A stretch of DNA of 64,000 bases, from NCBI RefSeq assembly GCF_022682495.2, contig NC_071396.1, positions 23,123,735 to 23,187,734 on the forward strand, written 5' to 3'. The position numbers and the translations under genes are program-made. Shown one piece after another: positions 20,017 through 30,716 of this stretch. The DNA comes from Desmodus rotundus (lineage: Eukaryota > Chordata > Mammalia > Chiroptera > Phyllostomidae). Positions within the stretch are counted from its first letter, which is position 1. Every line of letters starts with the position of its first letter. The notes below the pieces were generated by a model, which was not told where the DNA came from, did not search any database, and saw only the letters and a program-made list of their open reading frames with translations.

Positions 20017-21109
20017 GAGAGCTCCAGAGGACAAGGGGGTATGAGGGGAGACGATGACGTCAGCTACACCAAGGGGACGGTGGGACGTGGTCACTGACTC
20101 CAGGGACAGCAGTTTTAGGAGGGTGCAGAGTGGAGGGAATGAATCCCACCAGCACAGTGAGAGGTGTGAGTGGGAGGTGAGGAAAAGTTGGTAAGTGGCT
20201 CGCTCATCAGAGAAACTCAACAGGAAACTAAAGGCAGACAGTGGGAGGAAGGGCTTATCAGCTGCTTTTGTCTGCTGTCCTGGACAGAAAGGCCTAGAGA
20301 GAGACTAAAGTACAAAGGCTGTGCACGCAGCCCCCAGGGGCTCCAGTGCATCACCCCCAGCTCCTTCCCGCCATCCTTCCTGCTCAGCAACCTGCTTGCT
20401 GGCCCCTCTTCCCTTTTACCCTCAAGCGGTTGCAGGCTGAAACCATGCACCTGTCCTCTGGGTTCACCGTTCCCTCTCCCTCAGCAAATCTCTGCCATGT
20501 CTAACCCCAGCTGCTAGAGTCACGTTCAGCATCAGTGACAAGAGCCCCCTAGTCTCAGGGACCCCTGGATGGAGTGGCAAGAAAAAGAAAACAGCCCAAG
20601 AGTGAGGTGGGACAGAAAGATGGCGTGAGCACCCCGTCCTTGGAAACACACGTTAATAATCATTTTGGTCCCGACTGATCGGTCGTTTTTTAAACAACTA
20701 CAGTATCGAATCGAGTGCAGTGGGGTGGGGCAATGAAATTCTTATTTTAACGTACGCAGGCAATTTGAAAACAGCTTTGTCTCGGAGTCAAGTATAAAAT
20801 ATAGCTAAAGGGTGCATCTACTTGAGCGCCTCTTTTGTCGCAGCAGGGAGTTGGGAAGACGCACAACACGTTGGAGATAATGAGACTACAGTGAGCAGAA
20901 GAACCTAAAATTGTTGTAATTATCGCGTAATTGTTAGTCAACCTCCTAATGCAGGAACACAATGGAGCCAAATTGCATTACCTTCAAGTGACAATCCGAT
21001 TCTTTCCCGTTCTCTCTGTTGCATTGTCTCCTTCCCCTACTCTCCGGGCCCCTCCCCTGCCCCCATCTGCCCTCGGTGCCCCTGTGGCCTTGCTCGTAGC
21101 TGATTTCAA
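20017..21109. other. No gene seen; AT-rich conserved-looking block at 20660-21000
   Basis: The left half is GC-rich and featureless. 20660-21000 is non-repetitive and unusually rich in CpG for an AT-rich block (for example TATCGCGTAATTGTTAG at 20921-20937, ATCGAATCGAG near 20705), with homeodomain-type TAATTG/TAATTA cores. It may be a conserved non-coding element. No exon recognised. Confidence 0.3.
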
Positions 21110-21275
21110 CGTCTGTTTCTTATTAAAATTTAATATATGTACATTGTACACGTTTTATAAAATATATTCATTGTGGAAAAGCAAAAGGAGGAAAATAAGC
21201 ATCATTCGTCACCCTCACCACCCAGGGAAGGGTAACACTGACATGCATATATTCTCCTCTTTTATGTGGACTATA
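21110..21275. repeat. Possible ancient L1ME-like fragment
   Basis: TATTCATTGTGGAAAAGCAA, GTCACCCTCACCACCCAGGG and TAACACTGACATGCATATAT recall a common ancient repeat segment with ATCCCACCACCCAGAGATAA and CACTGTTAACATTTTGG. The match is loose. Confidence 0.35.
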
Positions 21276-21903
21276 TAGAGTCCCCATAACCAGCGGACAC
21301 CATACTTGCTCTTAGGATAACTGGCCTCAGTAGGAAAGATGCTTGTAGAGATACTCAAAGCAGGTGAAAGTTGGGAGAGCGGCCCCATCCGTGAGAGCGT
21401 GTGGGCAAGCTGCTATAAATATCGGGGTCGGGGGCGCAGAGAGAGGGAAGACCAGAGTGGCACAGGGGTGCACACTGGCCTGGACAACTTCTTCATGACC
21501 CCCCAAACCCTCAAGAAAGTTCGTTGGATTAAAAAAAAAAAAAAAGCCTGGTGAGAGTGACTTGTATGTTTTGGAATCAAAGGAAGGGGCCGAGTCCGGA
21601 GGAAGCCCTGGAGGAAGGTGGAGCCCAGAAGCAAAGGAGAGCTGACGGATGTGAGACCCCGCCCTGGTCCACACCCCAGGAATGAGCAGACATCTTGGGG
21701 CGTGGAGGATTAAGGGGCTCGTGGGAATTTCATCCAGCACTCACCAGATGGAGAGGCCACCTGCCAATTTCTCAGTCCCAAGCACACACAGACCTTCTTT
21801 TTTTCTGCAAAAAAACAGGATCGTGTTACTTAAAATTTACAAAGATTACAATGATGATGGTTAACCTTGCCTGCCTAGGCATACATAACCCGTGATCCAC
21901 CTG
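21276..21903. other. No gene seen; isolated poly-A run
   Basis: An A15 run at about 21532-21546 is not preceded by a recognisable SINE or processed transcript, and no flanking duplication is found. Rest unassigned. Confidence 0.4.
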
Positions 21904-21905
21904 TA

Positions 21906-22843
21906 CACGGGCAGCCCTCGTTTTGCACAAGAATGCTGGACTGGAAAATGACCGTGCAAAGAATCTCAAAAATCAATAAGAAAATGATGATTGCTTAATA
22001 ACTTTTTAACAATTTTGCCCAAGCATTAAAAGCTCCTTTGCTGTTGGGTATGTAGAGAGAAATAAAAACTAGTAAAACCCGTATTTACTTAGCACACTGT
22101 AATGTAAAATGTTAGCAACACTGTCTCACTTTTTTGTAGAGAAGCTTATGAAGAAGAGTTTGAACAGCGACTTATTTGACACAATAAGCCACATATCTTG
22201 CCACACTGGCTGAGCCTCCGTCCTACACCTTTCTAAGCTCAGATCAGCTTCCAATAGTTTATCTTTGTGTTTTCCATGACATGAAGTATGTCTGAGGATT
22301 CCTTTAAAGGGCAGCTCTTTGCTTGTGTCCCCTCCTTGTTCTCTACATTCGGTGGCCTTTGTCCGTGTGGTTCACACCACAGACCATGGGGGCGTAAGTC
22401 TCTTGTGATGTCATTTTCAAATTTAACCATGACCATTTGAAGCATTATTGCCTTTTTCCCCTGCACTCTCGTCTTCTCTGGCCAATTCCGTCTTTCAATT
22501 ACCCAGTTTTGTAAATTGTCACCTGGGTTTATCACGGGGAGATGAGGAGCCCGCGTGGCCACCCCTCGGCTGCCTGGGCATATGCTGAAGAACGGAGTGA
22601 CGGCTGCAACTGGGCCTGTCACCCACAGACTCTGAAGATGCCACATGGCTGGTTGTGGTTGATGATGTGCTCCTGTTATTTATCTAGCAGTTGTGAAGAG
22701 CTGCTTTATACAATTACTCCTAATTAATGTACTGTGGCGACTGAAAGCTGGATCGTGTTATGGAGGGGCCAGTCCAGTATTTACCTTCACTGCACGAGCT
22801 GAAACTCCTGCGTATCAAAGCCCCGCACAGTGAGGGCTGGCTG
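21906..22843. mobile_element. Candidate DNA transposon with terminal inverted repeats, 938 bp (Tc2/Kanga-like?)
   Basis: The left end reads CACGGGCAGCCCTCGTTTTG and the reverse complement of the right end reads CAGCCAGCCCTCACTGTGCG. They share a CAGCCCTC core and an imperfect inverted repeat of about 20 bp. TA lies just outside both ends (21904-21905 and 22844-22845). The termini recall Tc2/Kanga-type elements with a GAGCCCTCGTTTT end. An alternative reading is an 8-bp duplication (TGTACACG / TGTACGGC) around slightly shorter ends. Minus-strand frame 22239-22646 (135 codons) lies inside but I see no transposase motif in it. Confidence 0.5.
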
Positions 22844-22845
22844 TA

Positions 22846-24480
22846 CGGCTCATCGCCTGTACTTAGAGCAGAAGAAGTGCGACGGAATCCGGAAATCTTG
22901 GTTCAGGTTCTCACTTGGGTCTCTCCTCTTACCTCCAGTTAATTTCTATTTTTTTCCCTCCCCAATTTTGGCATTTTCTCTTCTATTTGGGGGTCATCTG
23001 GTCTCTTTACCCCCAATTCCTACTTCCTTAAGTTTCTTATCTTCTCGACTTTGTTGGGGGCACCTGAGAGATCAAGTTCCAGGGAGTGAGCAGATGGTCA
23101 GATGGAGCGCCACCTTGCTGGCAGGCTCAGCGGGCTGGACTTGCTGTCTGAGCAATGAAATAATGAGGGTGGGGGTCGCCTCACCAAAATAAAGGCAAAA
23201 AAACCATCGTCCTATCCGGAACCCATGAGCTATTCGCCCTTGAGCATCAGTGGACTCTGCCCAGGTATCTTTGCTGTGCTTCTGTTTATAAAAGGACACA
23301 CCCAAAAGTTGCCATCTGTCACGCTCTCGGGGCGTGAGTGTGAAGATGGACCCAGAGAAGAGGCACAGAGAGGCTGGGAGGTCTTGAGGAAACGCTATCG
23401 CTATCGCAGGCAGGGCATGGAGACAGCAAATACACACTCTTAATTCCTCTCCGTGGGGGGAGGAGAAAGCAGAGAGGGAGATGGATTCTTGGGACCAGGC
23501 CCCCTCCCTGCTGTAAACTCACTTTGTAGTCACGCCGAGAACCAAGTCCTTTGCGTGGGGTGGATGTTTCTCTAGTATGTGTTCCACAAAGAAAGGGCGC
23601 CTGGTTTGTCCCCAGTGGGCATTGGGAGCCAGAGTTATTCTCATTTCTTCAGGGCAGGGGTCCTTCACGGTCGTTTTTTATAAAATGAAGAAAATTGCCC
23701 TCCACTGGCCCCCACAAGGGTAGCGATCTCACGGGCTCTGGGGGGAGGGGTGAGAAACAAGTCGTTTGATTTATGGAGTGCAGGCTAAGTAGGTGAAGAC
23801 AGGCAGCCACATGGGTCTCTCCCAAGCCCAATCAATCTCATAAACTTCCCCCATGTGCTAACAGCCAGGCTGGAGACAGAAGGTGTTTGTTTTGCTCTGA
23901 TAATAGGCAACTCCAGCAAACCGTCTGGCAGCGGCTGCACAGGCAGGGAGCAGAGGCCTGAAGTATCTGGGAGGAATTCAAGGAGATTTGAGGAGGAAAG
24001 CAAAAGCTCCCCATGCATGAAATCCCAGCAGAATGGGATTCGGGCTCAGTGCAGTTCCGTCTTGGCCTGCTTCCAGGGATCACCTTGCTAGGGAGAAAAG
24101 GAAGCAGAGGCAGCGGATGGCCTGCAAAGTCACTCCGGAAGCAGAACTGACAGGCCGAAGGCTTTACACCATTCCCAAGAGATGCAGCCCCCAAAGCGCT
24201 CCGCTTTTTGCTTACTAGCTACTCTCCTGGCCTCTCGGGGAGGGGCCCGGAACAGGGAGGGAAAGGCCCACGAGGGTGGTCCCAATAGAAGACTTTTTGG
24301 CCCTTGAGATGTGGGGCCTTTGGCAGAAAACACTATTTATAACATAGCTTTCTCCTGTCTTCTGAGCTCATTTTCTCTAATTAAAAAAAGGAACGGGTCT
24401 GATAAAGAATATTATCTGATTTATAAATGTCCTCATATGAAAAAATTGCAAAAGCACAGTCATTGAGATACACTGAAATG
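22846..24480. other. No gene seen; unassigned DNA
   Basis: No repeat or exon recognised. An AT-rich non-repetitive part at about 24330-24440 (TCTCTAATTAAAAAAAGG, GATAAAGAATATTATCTGAT) could be regulatory. Overlapping frames near 23838-24194 have no supporting motif. Confidence 0.35.
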
Positions 24481-24700
24481 TCTAACCGATTAGACACCAT
24501 ATATATGATCTATATGCTATGCACATATATACACAGATGCATGTCAAAACACACATGCATGTATACACATGTGACACACATGTGCACATACACACGTGAT
24601 CTATGTTCTAATCAATTAGACACCTGAGTGTGCCTTAATGACTGTGCCTTTGCACATGTGTGTGCATATGTGTACACACACACACAGCGATGTCCCACAG
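24481..24700. repeat. CA/TG-rich low-complexity DNA with an 18-bp direct repeat
   Basis: Alternating purine-pyrimidine sequence (ACACATGCATGT, ACACATGTGACACACATGTG, GTACACACACACACA). The 18-mer at 24481-24498 (TCTAACCGATTAGACACC) recurs at 24607-24624 (TCTAATCAATTAGACACC) with 2 mismatches, 126 bases apart. Confidence 0.75.
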
Positions 24701-24744
24701 TTCAGGTCAATTCTGATACTAACTACCTGGAATTAGTGTCACCT

Positions 24745-25400
24745 CCACAAGCTCAGGCCCAACCTCACAAGACTGTCCCCACCTCAGATATCAATGTCAA
24801 GTCTCAGGGGTCACCAACACACCTGAGCAATGAGCTCTAAATTTGGGGGTTCCCATAACCCCCTTTAGATTTGATAATTCACTAGAATGACTCACAGAAT
24901 TCAGGAAAGCTCTACAATTCCAGGTTCGTTAGAGAGGATACAACTCAGAAACAGCCAGACGGAAAGATACGGAGGGCGAGGTGTGGGGGACCCCAGGCAC
25001 AGCGGCCCCTTGTGGAACCCGGGGGTGCCGCCGCCCAGCACAGTGGTGTGCTCAGCTGCCCTCACTGCTTCACTATCTTTACTGAAATGTCATGTGTAGC
25101 ACGATTGACTCAAACATCGGCCAGGTGACTCAACTGAACCTCCAGCTCCTCTCCCAAAGGTCAGGGGGTGGGGCTAATAGGGCCAACCCTCGAATCACGT
25201 GGCTGGTTCTTCTGGTGACCAGCCCCCATCCAGAAGCTCTCTAGGGTCTCCTCTGCATCCAGTTATTTCATTACCATCGACTCAGGTGTGATCAGAAGGG
25301 GCTCATTCTGAGCAACGAAAGACACTCCCAGGAAATCTGAAGGGGTCTAGGAGCTCTGAGCCAGGACTCAGGGACGAAGACGAGTATCCTTTTCATTACA
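24745..25400 (-). mobile_element. ERVL-type solo LTR, antisense
   Basis: Read on the plus strand it follows the complement of a common mammalian LTR. Landmarks are AATTTGGGGGTTCCCATAAC, AGATTTGATAATTCACTAGA, CTCACAGAATTCAGGAAAG, ACAGCCAGACGGAAAGATAC, GCCAGGTGACTCAACTGAAC, CCTCTCCCAAAGGTCAGGGG, GGTGACCAGCCCCCATCCAG and TGATCAGAAGGGGCTCATTC. No gag, pol or env sequence is adjacent. I place it in the ERVL/MaLR group without naming a subfamily. Confidence 0.6.
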
Positions 25401-25849
25401 CCACGTGCCTGCGCACACCACAGGGAGAAGCCTGCCCGTGAGCGTGCCCTGTTTGAACACAGCGCTGAAAACACATTCAACACTTACCGCATGGTGCCTC
25501 TGTGGCTCAGTTACCGTGTTGCACGTCCTCGTGTTGATGAGATTCAACAGCCCTCCATCTGGCAGCTGGGAATCAAGGCCTCATGTTGCTCGCTGCCCAG
25601 GAGCCCTATTTGAACGCGGCAGATGGGAACACTGGCCTCTGAGCACCGCTGAGGCCCCCCAGGTAGGACACACCTCACCTCAACAGCAGTGCCTTAGAAC
25701 ACCACCGAGGACAGGGCAATTCCATGCAGCCAGAGGATGTCGTTCATCCCCCTCTTGTCCCCAAATCCTAGGGGCGCACCCTGGGTAGAGCCAGCATCTC
25801 CCTGACCTCAGGCTGACCTTTCTCAAGACGGCAGTTTTTCAAATTGTGG
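25401..25849. other. No gene seen
   Basis: Mixed sequence. GCAGTTTTTCAAATTGTGG near 25830 resembles the start of a hAT-type MER element but does not continue, so it is not called. Confidence 0.4.
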
Positions 25850-26160
25850 GGTTATGTGTAATAGAGAAAAACTGGGAGACAAGCACATGGTCAAATAAGC
25901 TGCGATGAAATATCAACGTGGTATTTTGCAGCCACCTGAAGCAAGGTTTAACTTTGACACGGGAGTGTTCACGGTGGAATGCAAAGTCACGTGGGCTCAC
26001 CCAAAAGGCTGCAAAGGGCCACATGAGTGTTCACGGCCGTTCTCACTGGGGCGAGGACATGGGAGTCGATTCTCAATTTCTTCTCCAGGCTTGTCTTTCT
26101 TTTTCCTGCAATGATCACACAGAATTTTTATAACCAAATATATATATATTACATTATTTC
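25850..26160 (+). mobile_element. L1ME-type LINE 3' fragment
   Basis: ATAGAGAAAAACTGGGAGAC, ATGGTCAAATAAGCTGCGAT and TTTTGCAGCCACCTGAAGCA follow the GGGGAATGGTTAAATAAACT and TATGCAGCCATTAAAAA part of old L1 3' ends. The AATTTTTATAACCAAATATA tail follows the 3' UTR. Heavily diverged. Confidence 0.45.
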
Positions 26161-26639
26161 CTTATAAGAAGGCAATAAAATAGAAGCGTTCCTGACTTGC
26201 CCCTTGCCTAGGGCTCCTGGCTTCCTTCTCGGGCCCGTTTCAGCGCTGTCTCATTGTCTCATGTGAGTGACCACGACTGAGGTCACATCTGCCTCCCAAG
26301 CGAAGAGAAAGCCTGACACGCACCGTCGTACTTGCTCCCGTCCCAGCTCCCACCCCATGACCGGCTTGGCAAACCTCCCACAGAGTCTATTTCCACTAAA
26401 TTCTGCCACGTCGAGGAGCACTATCACGGGGAAGGTACACATTTAAGGAGGTAAATAAGTTAGTAGACAAAAACCCATTGCATTTGCATTATAAATCCGC
26501 AAGTCCGCATGTGAGCAGACTCACGCAGGCCCCCAGAAAGCGGCTCGCACACCGGTGAACAATACCTTCGCAGGCCCCACACCCTGAACAAGCCTCTGCC
26601 CGGAAGACCTTATTTTCACAGGCAATTTTCCATCTTAAT
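26161..26639. other. No gene seen
   Basis: Nothing recognised. Confidence 0.4.
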
Positions 26640-26860
26640 CCATTCAAGATCAGATTCAACAAGCATTTATTGAGCCTCTATTGTGTTCCGGGGCCTGGGG
26701 CTGAAAAGGCATAATCCCATTCGCTACAATGACAGACGCAGCGTGCACTAAATGTACACATTTAGTACATTTAAATGTGCTAAAATTTAATGTGCACCTT
26801 TCTGTTTTTCTCCATTTATTCACTCAACAAATACTATTACTGAGGGCCCACTACGCACTA
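26640..26860 (-). repeat. L2/MIR-type tails around a palindrome-rich insert
   Basis: TTCAACAAGCATTTATTGAG, CCTCTATTGTGTTCCGGGGC and, further right, CCATTTATTCACTCAACAAA then GAGGGCCCACTACGCACTAC are two separate copies of the ATTCAACAAATATTTATTGAGCACC tail shared by L2 and MIR3 on the antisense strand. Between them lies the palindrome-rich block 26743-26796. Confidence 0.55.
26743..26796. repeat. Nested AT-rich palindromes
   Basis: CTAAATG..CATTTAG forms a 7-bp hairpin. ACATTTAAATGT is a perfect 12-bp palindrome. GTGCAC hexamers stand at both ends (26743-26748 and 26791-26796). The whole 54-bp block can be drawn as alternative hairpins. Confidence 0.7.
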
Positions 26861-27039
26861 CATCTTATCTTCATTTTCTACCCGGCCAGCCAGCCACTTG
26901 GTGAGGGTGGCTGCGCCTGACAGGCTTCTAGATCATTCACACTGTTGCTGAATAGAAACTCATTTTCCCCAAGAGAGAAGAGGGAAACAAGAAAAGATAC
27001 AGAATACCCTTTGCCACAGTAACCCCTGGTGCATGTATT

Positions 27040-27100
27040 GATTCACAGCTTGCAAAGTCCTTTTACACCCATTATTTCATTCTGCCCTCTTTCCTCCCTT
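27040..27100 (-). repeat. Possible MIR fragment
   Basis: CACAGCTTGCAAAGTCCTTT then TACACCCATTATTTCATT resembles the antisense MIR block GCTTACAAAGCGCTTTCACATACATTATCTCATT. Short. Confidence 0.4.
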
Positions 27101-27690
27101 CCCCTCTGGCTGCCAAAGGGAGCAGCTAGAATGGATGCCCTCACTACCGCCATCGTCATTACTCACACCGAGCGAATAGCAATGACCTGTTCTCTTCATT
27201 CAGTCGATAACATCGTAGCGGAACCAGCGAGGAAAATTTCAGGGGTTGGAATCAGCTCTCTTTGGCTTGCTCGCCGGAGAAAGAGTACCGCTGATAGTTG
27301 AAGGCTTTTCCCTGAGTCTGAGCATCTGTCCCGAGCCTGGCTGGCAGCAAAGCTTTGGGCCTGGGGCAGGCGTGTTAGATGCCAGGTCGAGAGAATTATT
27401 TAAGGCTGAGCTCCACCCGGTGGAGGGTGGGGGTGGTAGGAAATGCTGCCCAGGAAATATTACATTCTGTCCCTTGGACTTGATCCCTGCTCTGGTGTGG
27501 CCAGCTGTGAGGGCCTGGGACAGCAGAGGTAGAGGGCATAAATCAGAAGGAGAGAGAGAGAAGCAAACAGAGCTTATGTTTTGGGGGTGGGGGCCTGGGA
27601 AGAGAAGGCACCTGTCTCAGCTATGACCTCTGTGTGGCCTGACTATGCAATGGTCCATTTTTTGAGGAGCCTGGGAGGGCACAGGAGGGA
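27101..27690. other. No gene seen
   Basis: GC-moderate DNA. The 27246-27626 plus frame (126 codons) has no start, splice or domain support. Confidence 0.4.
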
Positions 27691-28015
27691 GTGGAGAGGG
27701 TTTGTCCTGCCAGCCCATTGCACGACCTAGTTGGAGAGAGGACGTAGCCTATTGTTCTGATTAAACTTGGAATTGTTTATGATTACACGGGATTGGACAT
27801 GCTAATTTGATTATTGAGACTGTGTGTGTGACTTGAAGTGACAACAGGACTTTTTATTATTCAAGGGCCAGCCGAAAACTCATGGGGCATCCCAAATTTT
27901 TATCCAGGCAAAGAACTTCCACCACTGGATACATTTTAAAAGGACAGTGGAATGCAAATATGCAAATATGAAGACGCTTCCTGATTATACCACAGAACTT
28001 AGTCAATGCTCATTT
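27690..28015. other. Candidate conserved non-coding element with tandem octamer sites
   Basis: Non-repetitive AT-rich block. Two ATGCAAAT octamers abut head to tail at 27952-27959 and 27960-27967 (POU-factor consensus). Also visible are CTATTGTTCTG near 27750 (SOX-like ATTGTT), ATGCTAATTTGATTATTGAG near 27799, and TTTTTATTATTCAAGGGC. This motif density suggests an enhancer, but only comparative or functional data could show it. Confidence 0.35.
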
Positions 28016-29530
28016 ATAGAGCTGATCTTTGGGCTTGGAAGAGAGTTTCTTTTCTCATTATTTGGGTTCATACATGTTGAGAGAAGAATGGGAATGGGTA
28101 GAAGGTAGGGCCTCTTGGAGGTAAGAGGGAGGTTCCATGTTTATTCTTGAATCCTGCAGAAATGTCTAGCTATGCCTCAAAATATATGTATTGGGGAGCC
28201 TATCTCTTAGGAGCACCGTAGGCTTTATTCAGAACCTTTAAATTATTCCCATTCAGTAGAGAAGCTCAGATACCGTGAGTGACCATCTAATGAAGCCACT
28301 ATGGAGAAAGGAAGTAAGAGCGTGCCTAGGTGGGTCCGGGTGTCAGTCCTCAAATGTGGGCACTAACGGGGTGGCTGGGCTGGGGGTGGGGCGGGCTGGT
28401 TTGGCCTGATACATTGGGAGAGAGGGCGGTTCCATGAAGTAATCAGGGCCAACTACCAGGCTGATTCTGAGTCCAGCCCCAGTTTCTGAAGCCCAGCAAA
28501 CCAGACATTTCACAGGCTGCTAGGACCTCTCTGCTGGTCCCTCCAGCCAGCCTGCATCACTGGCCGTCAAAGGAACCTCCAGGTGAGGCCGGCTCCCGTG
28601 CCCGGGGTCCTCGGGTCCTGGGGTCCTAGCTGTGCAGCTCAGCAGAGCAACTTCCTGTAACAACTCCCCCGTCCACAGCTGTGCAAACAGAAGCATATAG
28701 TCCCACCCAGAGACAGAGTCTGGGTTGTTGATTTCCAACTTCCTGTCCACACCTCTGTTCTCCAAGCACAGCCCAGGCAAGCTGGAAAGACCTCATTATC
28801 AGGAGGTCAGATGGCGTCTAGTGAAAGCGCCGGCCCCAGCTGACTTGAATGCTGCGATTGGGCTTGCCCACAGGGACCACAAGACTTGGAACGGGGCTCC
28901 CAGTGGGGATCTGAGGAAAGGAAAATAGAGATTTCTAGAGCGTCCTGTGCCTTGCAGCAAGGGTGGCAGGTGGAGGGGATGGCACAGCTCCAGGACACCC
29001 TGACAGGGAAAGTCGCACTTCAAAGAGGAAACTGTGGTTCAGTCGGGTGACACATGGAAGGCATAGGACCTAGAATCAATATTCTTGCTCTCAATTCAGT
29101 GGGCATCGAGGTACATGGTTTTAAAAGTCAGATGTTACCTAAAGCCTAATAGTAAAAATCATCAGCGTCCTCCCCTTCGTCAGCCCCAGGGCTCCTCCTC
29201 GGAAGCAAGCCCTCTCAAGTGATCCAGCTTTCTCCCATGCTTTTAACTTCTTCATTTCTAAATAATAGGCTTATGGATGGCTGGGCCCTGATTTGTCAAT
29301 TTCAGACAGTGCCCACCGACTTCCTGCTGCGGGAGGTGAGGACGCAGGGCACTTGCTCCACCTTCCACCCACCTTCTCTACGGCTGCCCGCACAGAGCGC
29401 TATTCTGATTTAGCCAATGGCCGTGTTTCCTTACAGTAACTATGAAATGTGATTTCCTCTTGAACAAAAAAGTCCTTTTGAATCACTCTTCTTCTCTCCT
29501 CCGATCCTTTCTTTTGGCTTGGAGTTAATC
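28016..29530. other. No gene seen
   Basis: Unassigned. A loose MIR-like piece on the minus strand may lie near 29010-29110 (AAAGAGGAAACTGTGGTTCA). Around 29220-29410 the sequence is mildly AT-rich. No exon recognised. Confidence 0.35.
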
Positions 29531-29534
29531 ATTG

Positions 29535-30060
29535 CTGCTTTTTTTTTTTTTTTTGGTCAGGTTTTTCTCTGTTCCAGTAGTTACTTTTCCCCAAAATAAT
29601 GCGAAATCAATACTGTTATATGTATTCGAATATGGTGGTTCCATTTTTTGACTTCTGCTGGTGACCTTCTCCCAGAATGCTCTGACCCCTGCACCCGCTG
29701 GGGGGCGGGACACTACCCTGAGGCGGTCTTTTGCCGTCCCTTGTGTGGAATCATCTGTCATCCGTCTGCTACATCACTTTCCTCTTTCTTGATTGATTGT
29801 CCTTTTGCTGAAGCATAGCTTCCTAAGGAAAGTACATAGGAGGCAAAATATTTGAGTCTTTGGTTTTTTGATAGTGTCTTTCTCCTACCCTTGCCCTTGA
29901 TTAATAGTTCGCCTGAGGGTAGAATTGTGCTTGCAAGTCGTGGTCCCTCAGACGATTGAAGGCATTTCATCATTATCTTCTGTCCTTCCATTTTGCTAGT
30001 AAGAAGTTCAATGCTATTCTTGAGACAGGATAGTAAGAAGCTAAGAGAATTCCTTGGCAA
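29535..30060 (-). mobile_element. L1/HAL1-like ORF1 3' part with terminal poly-A, antisense
   Basis: Plus-strand reading gives the complement of the L1-type ORF1 C-terminal region: CTACCCTTGCCCTTGATTAA, TAGTTCGCCTGAGGGTAGAA, TTGAAGGCATTTCATCATTA and TTGCTAGTAAGAAGTTCAAT. On the minus strand this is a worn ORF1 (frame 29758-30060) followed by about 220 bases and a poly-A (T run at about 29541-29555 on plus). A LINE ending soon after ORF1 is the layout of HAL1, but L1 truncation is equally possible. Confidence 0.5.
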
Positions 30061-30064
30061 GCGG

Positions 30065-30716
30065 AATGGGGAAACTGAGACAGCTGAACAAGAGGGTTGA
30101 GCAATTTACAGCCAGATACCAAAGGTCACTTCTCTAGAGATGACATCTAGGCCTCAGCTGTATCTCAGGCCCAGAAAAGCAGCAAAACCAGGCAGGGGAA
30201 GCCAGGATCAGCTGCAGTGACTAAGGACCCCCTTGCCCTGCCACTGACCCATCAGTGGAGACCACGACCCTGAAAGGGTACACCTGGAGAACTGATGGAT
30301 GTTCTACTGAAACCCTCCCCTGAGATTCCCACCTGCAAAAGAGATAAAAAGCCCCAAGACAAAAGAAGCAGCACTCAAGCATTCTCCCTCTGGGGAGCAG
30401 CCCCGCCATCCCCTTTCCCTTCTCCCCCCACCCCCACTTCTTCCCCCACAAGCACAGGCCCCTAGACTCTAGGGTAATGGGCAGGGCAGCTCATCCCAGG
30501 CTCATATCCCCTGACCCTGTCCCCAGGGCCCCTTTTCTCTGACTTCCCAGGCAGCTAAAGCGGCCCAGCCCAGGCTCTCCTGTTGCTCCTTCTACGCTAA
30601 GCCCTTCCTTTTTCACTGTCCCCAGCTGTGGAATCTGTCCTACATGAAGTCAAGAACCCACACTCTACAGCTGGCCCTGGGCAGCCCTGCTCCGGCCAGG
30701 CCCCGTGTCCGGGAAC
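30065..30716 (+). mobile_element. Possible solo LTR (ERV1-like) splitting the LINE
   Basis: A GC-rich block sits between two antisense LINE pieces. It contains AAAGAGATAAAAAGCCCC (TATA-like, about 30339), a following CACTCAAGCATTCTCCCTCT, and a TCACTGTCCCCAGCTGTGGA..GAAGTCAAGAACCC end, the general layout of a retroviral LTR promoter and R/U5. It seems to begin TGGGGAAACT and end GGGAACA, but I find no convincing 4-6 bp duplication. No viral gene is attached. Confidence 0.35.

Noticed and set aside
19849..20097. Ser-Leu repeat peptide
   Set aside because: Translation of the (TC)n tract of the VES SINE.
21332..21546. Processed pseudogene ending in A15
   Set aside because: No recognisable transcript upstream of the A run and no matching flanking duplication.
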